DNA from: Chromera velia
Taxonomy: Eukaryota > Sar > Chromeraceae
Length of the DNA stretch: 13,610 bases
NCBI GenBank assembly: GCA_018398765.1
Contig: JAHBMJ010002063.1
Coordinates: 8,220-21,829 of the forward strand
Direction of reading: 5' to 3'
In this document: positions 9,542 through 13,610 of the stretch, piece after piece
How the letters are laid out: each line of letters opens with the position of its first letter
How positions within the stretch are numbered: position 1 is the first letter of the stretch
The notes under the pieces: model-generated
Database searches by the model: none
What the model was told of the DNA's origin: nothing
What the model saw: only the letters and a program-made list of their open reading frames with translations
Translations under genes and position numbers: made by a program

Positions 9542-9935
9542 GGCAGCAAGAAAAGCGAGGCAGGAAAGCAAAGCAGGCAGGAGATAGCCACAGACAGCCA
9601 GAGATGGCTAGAGACGGCATACAAGCTCCGTTAAGTGCCTCGTTATACTAAGCGAGAGGTGAGAGACGAGTAGCTTCAGCGGAAAGGTCGTGGGTAAGCT
9701 ATGGTGGGTCGACGAGAGACGAGGATGGTCGACGGTGGGCGGGTGGGTGGGGAGGACAAAGACCGGAAGGCGGGTGGGGGCACCATTTTTAGGGGGGCGA
9801 TAGATCACCTTACCTTGGGAGACGTCTCTTCGGAGACGGCCCGCCACCACCGCCATGCTGTGGGATGGGGGGGGGGTCCTCTGCGGCGCGCCCCCTTTGC
9901 CACCACCACGAAGTTGGGGGACGCTACATATAGGC

Positions 9936-9967
9936 TGTCAGGGGCGATGCACCGTCTACATGCATGC
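9936..9967. promoter_or_regulatory. Promoter-like module, copy 2 (inverted)
   Basis: TGTCAGGGGCGAT (9936-9948) is the exact reverse complement of the 13-mer at 8644-8656, and CATGCATGC (9959-9967) matches GCATGCATG of copy 1. The GCACCGTC between them (9949-9956) is on the same strand as in copy 1, so it is flipped relative to its flanks. It lies about 285 bases before the RING-TerD start codon. Confidence 0.4.
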
Positions 9968-10182
9968 AGAACGCATGCAGAACGTGTCTCCACCTTTCTT
10001 CTCCAGCCTCCAGGTTCTCCTCGATCAGTCAGGCCTCGATCAATGATGGAAAAATTGTGTTCTACAGGTGCGCAAGGCTCAACGCTCACACTTTGCTGTT
10101 TTACCCTGCTCTCAGGATGGGGAATGCAATTAAAGGATAAGGAAGCAGCTCTGCTCATTCTGACAGACAGTCTCACCACGCA

Positions 10183-10188
10183 TATATA
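10183..10188 (+). promoter_or_regulatory. TATA-like sequence upstream of the RING-TerD gene
   Basis: TATATA about 62 bases before the ATG at 10250; it would fit a short 5' UTR. The evidence is position and sequence only. Confidence 0.25.
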
Positions 10189-10249
10189 CGTCTCCGTGAG
10201 AACAAGCCGAGGAAAAGTAAAAGGGGCAAAACTTGGCGAAGCACCTGCC

Positions 10250-10714
10250 ATGAAGTGTTCTGTGTGCCGGGAGGAGAAGCTCCGTGAGGAGTATCTTCCT
10301 GCCAGCGACATCGTAGAGAGCAGATGCAAACATCTCCTCGCTACCTGCGTACCGGTCAGAGCTTCAATTTCCAGTCACCTCTAAACTGCCCGAACACCTT
10401 TGTCCTCGACTGTCTGTTTTCACTGCGTTTGGCTCGCCTGAATTTTATCTGTGTGCATCATTGCAGTGCATTCTGGAATTCGAAGGCTTCTGCCGAGAGT
10501 GTCGTGACTCTGTGGAGGAGGAGGAGCTCTCTCTGCTGTACGAATACGCCAACAGCGTCCTCTGCCCTGTACTCCTGGAGGCCCGAGAGGCGAAGGGGGG
10601 CATGGATGTGGGGCCAGGAGGGATGCGCGATCTTGAGGAGGGAAGCATTGACGTCGTCCTTCTCAACGGTCTGTCAGTCGGTCAAGGAAGGTCTCTCTCC
10701 GTCTCCCGTCTCCC

Positions 10715-10750
<36 letters not shown>

Positions 10751-10814
10751 CTCTCTCTCGCTCTCGCTCTCGCTCTCGCTCTCGCTCTCGCTCTCGCTCT
10801 CGCTCTCGCTCTCG

Positions 10815-10888
<74 letters not shown>

Positions 10889-12990
10889 TCCTCTCGTCTT
10901 TTTATGAGGGGGCTGTTTCGGGTCGTCACGGCGTCACTTTGTCCGGCCTTCCTTCGGTTTCTTGATTTGAATGATGAGTTGACCAAAGGGTTTTCTTACC
11001 GTGTCAATGTGTGACTTTTCCTGTCCTGCTTACTCTCCAACTCAGCCTGAAATGTATAAAATGGTTCTCGATTTCTTGGCTGAGTGGCTCACTGCGTTGC
11101 TCGGTCGTTGTGTGACTGCATGCAGGAGAGACTTTCAAGATCCGTTTCAGAAATGACAAGAAGATAAAGGGTCGGTATCTAAATTTGCTCTCCGCCCTCT
11201 CTCTCCCCTTCTCAAATCAAGCATCCCTCTCCCAAACTTGCCCCTTTCTTCAGTCTACTTGCTAACTTTAAAGTGAGATTTACGGTGGCTTACTCTTTTC
11301 ATGTGTCCCTTTTGAACTCGTACGGCAAGACTTGCAGCTGCCAGCACTTTTCCCTCTCTTGAAGAGTCATGTACATCTCCCTCCCTTCCACCTCCCTGTG
11401 AATATCCCAACCCTCCCCACCCCCTCTGCCAGATGTGAAAGAGGAGATCAGGAGGAAGAGCCAAATCCCCGTGCACCGACAGAGACTCGTGTTTTCAGGG
11501 CAGGCAATTTCGGTCAGTCGTTTCCTGATCAGCAAATCAATCAAAGAAGGCGTCCGCAGCCTCACTTCAAGAACATGTCAAAAAACAGAATGAGTGAGAC
11601 CAACTGGTTTGAATCAAATGTGTTGTGGAACCATCACGCAGAGATTGGCCGCGACTTCTTCGCGCTCGCGATCTCGATTGATTGAGAACCACTCTGTCTC
11701 TCTTTGATCTGTCCATTTGCACTCAGAGTGCGGGAAGCAATGAAGTAAGTAAGGAAGGAACAAGAGGGTAGGGAGAAAGGGGGAGGAGGAGAGAGGGGGG
11801 GAGGGAGGGAAGGAAGGAAGGCTGTTCAATCGACAAGCAGTCTGGCGAACAGGCAGACAGGCTTGCTGGAAGAGACCCATTCACTAGTGACGCAATCAAT
11901 GACCAGTGTCGTCGTGTCCCTGCGTGCAGCCTCCCGAGGGCAGCTCCGAAGAGACGACTGAGTGGAGGAACGCGGAGCCGCACGTTCCCTTCGGGTCCAC
12001 TCTCCAACTGGTGATCCTCCTGTACACAGAGGAGCAGGACAGGGGGTTTGGAGGGCCTCTGGGGGCCTTGACAGGGGGGGCCGCAGCTGGGGGGGGAGTT
12101 GGGGAGACCGTCGAAGAGATCAATTTCGTGATGACGTGGACTCATGGGGAAAAGTCAGTCTGTCAGTCAGTCATTGATTCTCTCAGTCAGTCATTCGCCT
12201 ACTGGATCACTCATGCAGCCCATCAGTCACTTCATTGGCCGACTTCCTCTTATTTACCAGAGGGTCTTTGTGCTCGCGTCCAGTTCTTTCCCCCTCTCTA
12301 TGCTACGCATTCTCTTCGCGTGTCCACCTCCCGTACAGCTCTCGCGTGGAGTCTCGCAGCTGTCGGTGTTCCTGCAGCGTGGAGGCTCTGTGAGACAACG
12401 ACAAGAAGGAGTTAGAAGGAAGAACGCAAATGATTTCTTCGTTTGTTCCACAAAGAAAGTTCTCATGCTTCGTTTGATGAAAACCCGATTTTCCTCCCGT
12501 ACCCGTCTCTATGCAGGAGGGACTATGGAGATGGCAGGATGAAGCTCAGATACCTGAACGGCACCTGCATCGTGTATGACTCTCACGTGAACCAGATGGG
12601 AATCTGCGATTTTCAAAACGTTCGGGGACTCAGCGGCATCGTGCACTCGGGACCCGCCAATGAGTGGAACGCCTCTCAGGTGATGGTCAGTGGGTCTCAT
12701 GCTCTGCGGCGGTTGGAAGGCTGCACACCGAGGGGGATTGATCCGAGAGATCCTTTCAAGCCGCACTCGACTGAATGCCATCGGCTTCTCCCTACTAGCC
12801 TCTGCACATCTCGCTAGTTCCTGTCTCCTGTCTCCTTCCCTCTTCATTTTTCTGGCCACCCTTGCTGCCTACCTGTCTACTAGTCTATCTTTGTTGTTTC
12901 AATTGCCTCCGCTGCCTATTCGAATTCCGCTTTGCATGTGCAAGGCAGAGTGCTTCTTTTCTGCGCGATAGTGAGTTTTGAAATCACATG

Positions 12991-13047
<57 letters not shown>

Positions 13048-13440
13048 TGTGTTTGCTCTGCAGACCGTGAGACTCCGGCAGGTGAGTAGGGACGCCCGGT
13101 TCCTTTTCTTCAGTTTGAGCGACTCGCGCAGCTTCAGGAGGGGGGACCTCTCGTACTTCAGAGACCCGGCCGTGCAGCTGACTGATGCACGGACTGGGAG
13201 AGACCTCAGCGGCAGGTGGGTACCTCAGCGTGTCCTGTTTCTTTTTCATTGTTTCATGCTTTCTTTCTTCCTTCCTTCCTTCCTTCCTTGCTTCTTTCTT
13301 TCGTTCTTTTCTTTTTTCCTTCTCTTTTTTTCTTTCTTTCTTCCTTTCTTTCTTCCTACCTTCCTTCCTCTCTTCCTTCCTCTCTTTCTTTCTTTCTTTC
13401 TTTCTTTCTGTCTGTCTGTCTGTCTGTCTTTCTTTCTTTC

Positions 13441-13471
<31 letters not shown>

Positions 13472-13586
13472 AAGGACAATCTGGAAGAGGCAGGCGCGTG
13501 ACTGGTCCCCCTTAGTCCTGCAGGGGGCTGTCAATTGCCAAACACCTCGAGAGCCTCGGTTCTCTCGAGGAGTGCTTGTGATTTGA
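10250..13586 (+). CDS. RING finger / ubiquitin-like / TerD-domain protein (8 exons, complete)
   Basis: Exons 10250-10354, 10467-10668, 11126-11170, 11433-11512, 11930-12153, 12517-12685, 13064-13215, 13475-13586 join in frame to 362 residues. Residues 3-47 have cysteine/histidine spacing C-x2-C-x19-C-x-H-x4-C-x2-C-x7-C-x2-C, a C3HC4 RING-like finger with H-x4-C slightly longer than usual. Residues 103-175 resemble ubiquitin: ETFKIRFRNDKKIK, then VKEEIRRKSQIPVHRQRLVF, then STLQLVILL after an acidic loop insertion; no terminal Gly-Gly, so it is not conjugated. After a Gly-rich linker (about 182-199), residues 200-350 resemble TerD: YLNGTCIVYD, DFQNVRG...IVHSG, TVRLRQVSRDARFLFFSLSD, DPAVQLTDARTGRDL, ending with RQARDWSPLVL. 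The usual TerD Ca-binding DLD is not obvious. A role as an E3-like or stress adaptor is inference. The end of exon 6 could instead be 12679, removing two residues. Confidence 0.82.
10714..10892 (+). repeat. (CT)n with nested (CTCTCG)n array in intron 2
   Basis: CT dinucleotides flank a run of CGCTCT hexamers (about 10758-10814), followed by further CT and CTTT variants. The tract is pyrimidine-rich on the sense strand and starts about 45 bases after the donor at 10669. Confidence 0.9.
11750..11821 (+). repeat. Purine-rich GGGA / GGAA tract in intron 4
   Basis: About 70 bases of G-rich purine, including a seven-base G run and GGGA and GGAA units, on the sense strand of the RING-TerD gene. It is the main exception to the sense-strand pyrimidine pattern and could form a G-quadruplex. 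Confidence 0.75.
12154..12196 (+). repeat. CAGT repeats spanning a 5' splice site
   Basis: CAGT/TCAG units begin at the donor GTCAGT of exon 5 and recur to about 12196, creating several donor-like GTCAGT copies next to the true site. Confidence 0.6.
12993..13047 (+). repeat. (CT)n tract before the TerD exon
   Basis: About 26 CT units with one GT interruption end some 16 bases before the acceptor at 13063. This mirrors the CT tract before the first visible kinase exon. Confidence 0.88.
13259..13471 (+). repeat. (CTTT)n / (CCTT)n / (TCTG)n array in the last intron
   Basis: The array covers nearly all of the 259-base final intron and ends directly at the taag acceptor (13471-13474). TCTG units lie at about 13408-13428. 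Poly-Phe-Leu-Ser frames here are repeat translations, although one of them runs into the true last exon. Confidence 0.9.
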
Positions 13587-13610
13587 TAGTAAGCTAGAGA
13601 GAGAGGGGGG

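Larger units (their letters stand above)
9542..10249 (+). other. Upstream region of the RING-TerD gene
   Basis: No separate gene is supported. An open frame runs in phase with the RING exon from 9701, but it has no conserved composition and the finger starts at a natural Met (10250). Visible elements are a G9 run near 9868-9876, CCACCACC stretches, the module copy at 9936-9967, and a TATATA at 10183-10188, about 62 bases before the start codon. Confidence 0.45.

Noticed and set aside
9300-9651. ORFs with CLSV or DRQT repeats
   Set aside because: Translations of the TCTG array; no domain and no splice context.
9701-10249. Open frame extending upstream of the RING finger Met
   Set aside because: It crosses promoter-like motifs and G runs, has no conserved features, and MKCSVC at 10250 is a natural start for the finger; a longer N-terminus cannot be fully excluded.
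10324-10986. LSLSLS / SRSRSR and ARARAR / RERERE ORFs, superficially SR-protein-like
   Set aside because: They come from the CT/CGCT array in intron 2 of the RING-TerD gene; only the 10467-10668 part in one frame is coding.
13081-13090. Perfect donor-like CAG/GTGAGT inside the TerD exon
   Set aside because: Reading through it continues the TerD-like strand (VSRDARFLFFSLSD) in frame, so it is treated as coding; use as an alternative donor remains possible.
1-13610. CRISPR array, prokaryotic operon or phage-like system
   Set aside because: The only repeats are eukaryotic-style microsatellites with no unique spacers, and all genes are intron-split.

Overview
Nuclear DNA of a eukaryote with many short exons (about 45-430 nt), introns of roughly 70-1860 nt and abundant simple repeats. 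Three protein genes can be reconstructed by joining exons at splice sites that keep the reading frame and match known folds. One is a plastid isoprenoid enzyme (IspF) whose N-terminus reads as a signal peptide plus transit peptide, which points to a plastid bounded by more than two membranes. With the TGCATGCA-type motifs, moderate GC and repeat load, a chromerid (Chromera velia-like) or another alveolate relative of Apicomplexa is my best guess; this is inference, and no rRNA or organellar marker is present.

Layout. (1) 50-4422, plus strand, 5' end outside the window: 13 visible exons of an LRR / Gly-rich linker / coiled-coil / TKL-type protein kinase. (2) 4423-5736: AT-rich intergenic block between two convergent genes, with candidate poly(A) signals at both ends. 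(3) 5737-8273, minus strand: two-exon ispF, its exons separated by a 1862-nt intron largely filled by CAGA, GGAA, GAAA, GCAA and GGGA arrays (plus-strand reading). (4) 8274-10249: about 2 kb divergent intergenic region with scattered TGCATGCA-like motifs, a shared inverted promoter-like module and a TCTG array. (5) 10250-13586, plus strand, complete: eight exons encoding a 362-residue protein with a RING-like C3HC4 finger, a ubiquitin-like domain and a TerD-like domain.

The three genes are not an operon and no shared pathway is evident: one is signalling, one is plastid isoprenoid synthesis, and one is probably a stress or ubiquitin-linked adaptor. Two cross-gene observations stand out. The 5' splice sites favour C at intron position +3 (GTCAGT recurring) and none has A there. 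Most intronic simple repeats are pyrimidine-rich on the sense strand of their own gene and several abut the 3' splice site. The strongest candidate for something unusual is the RING / ubiquitin-like / TerD fusion.
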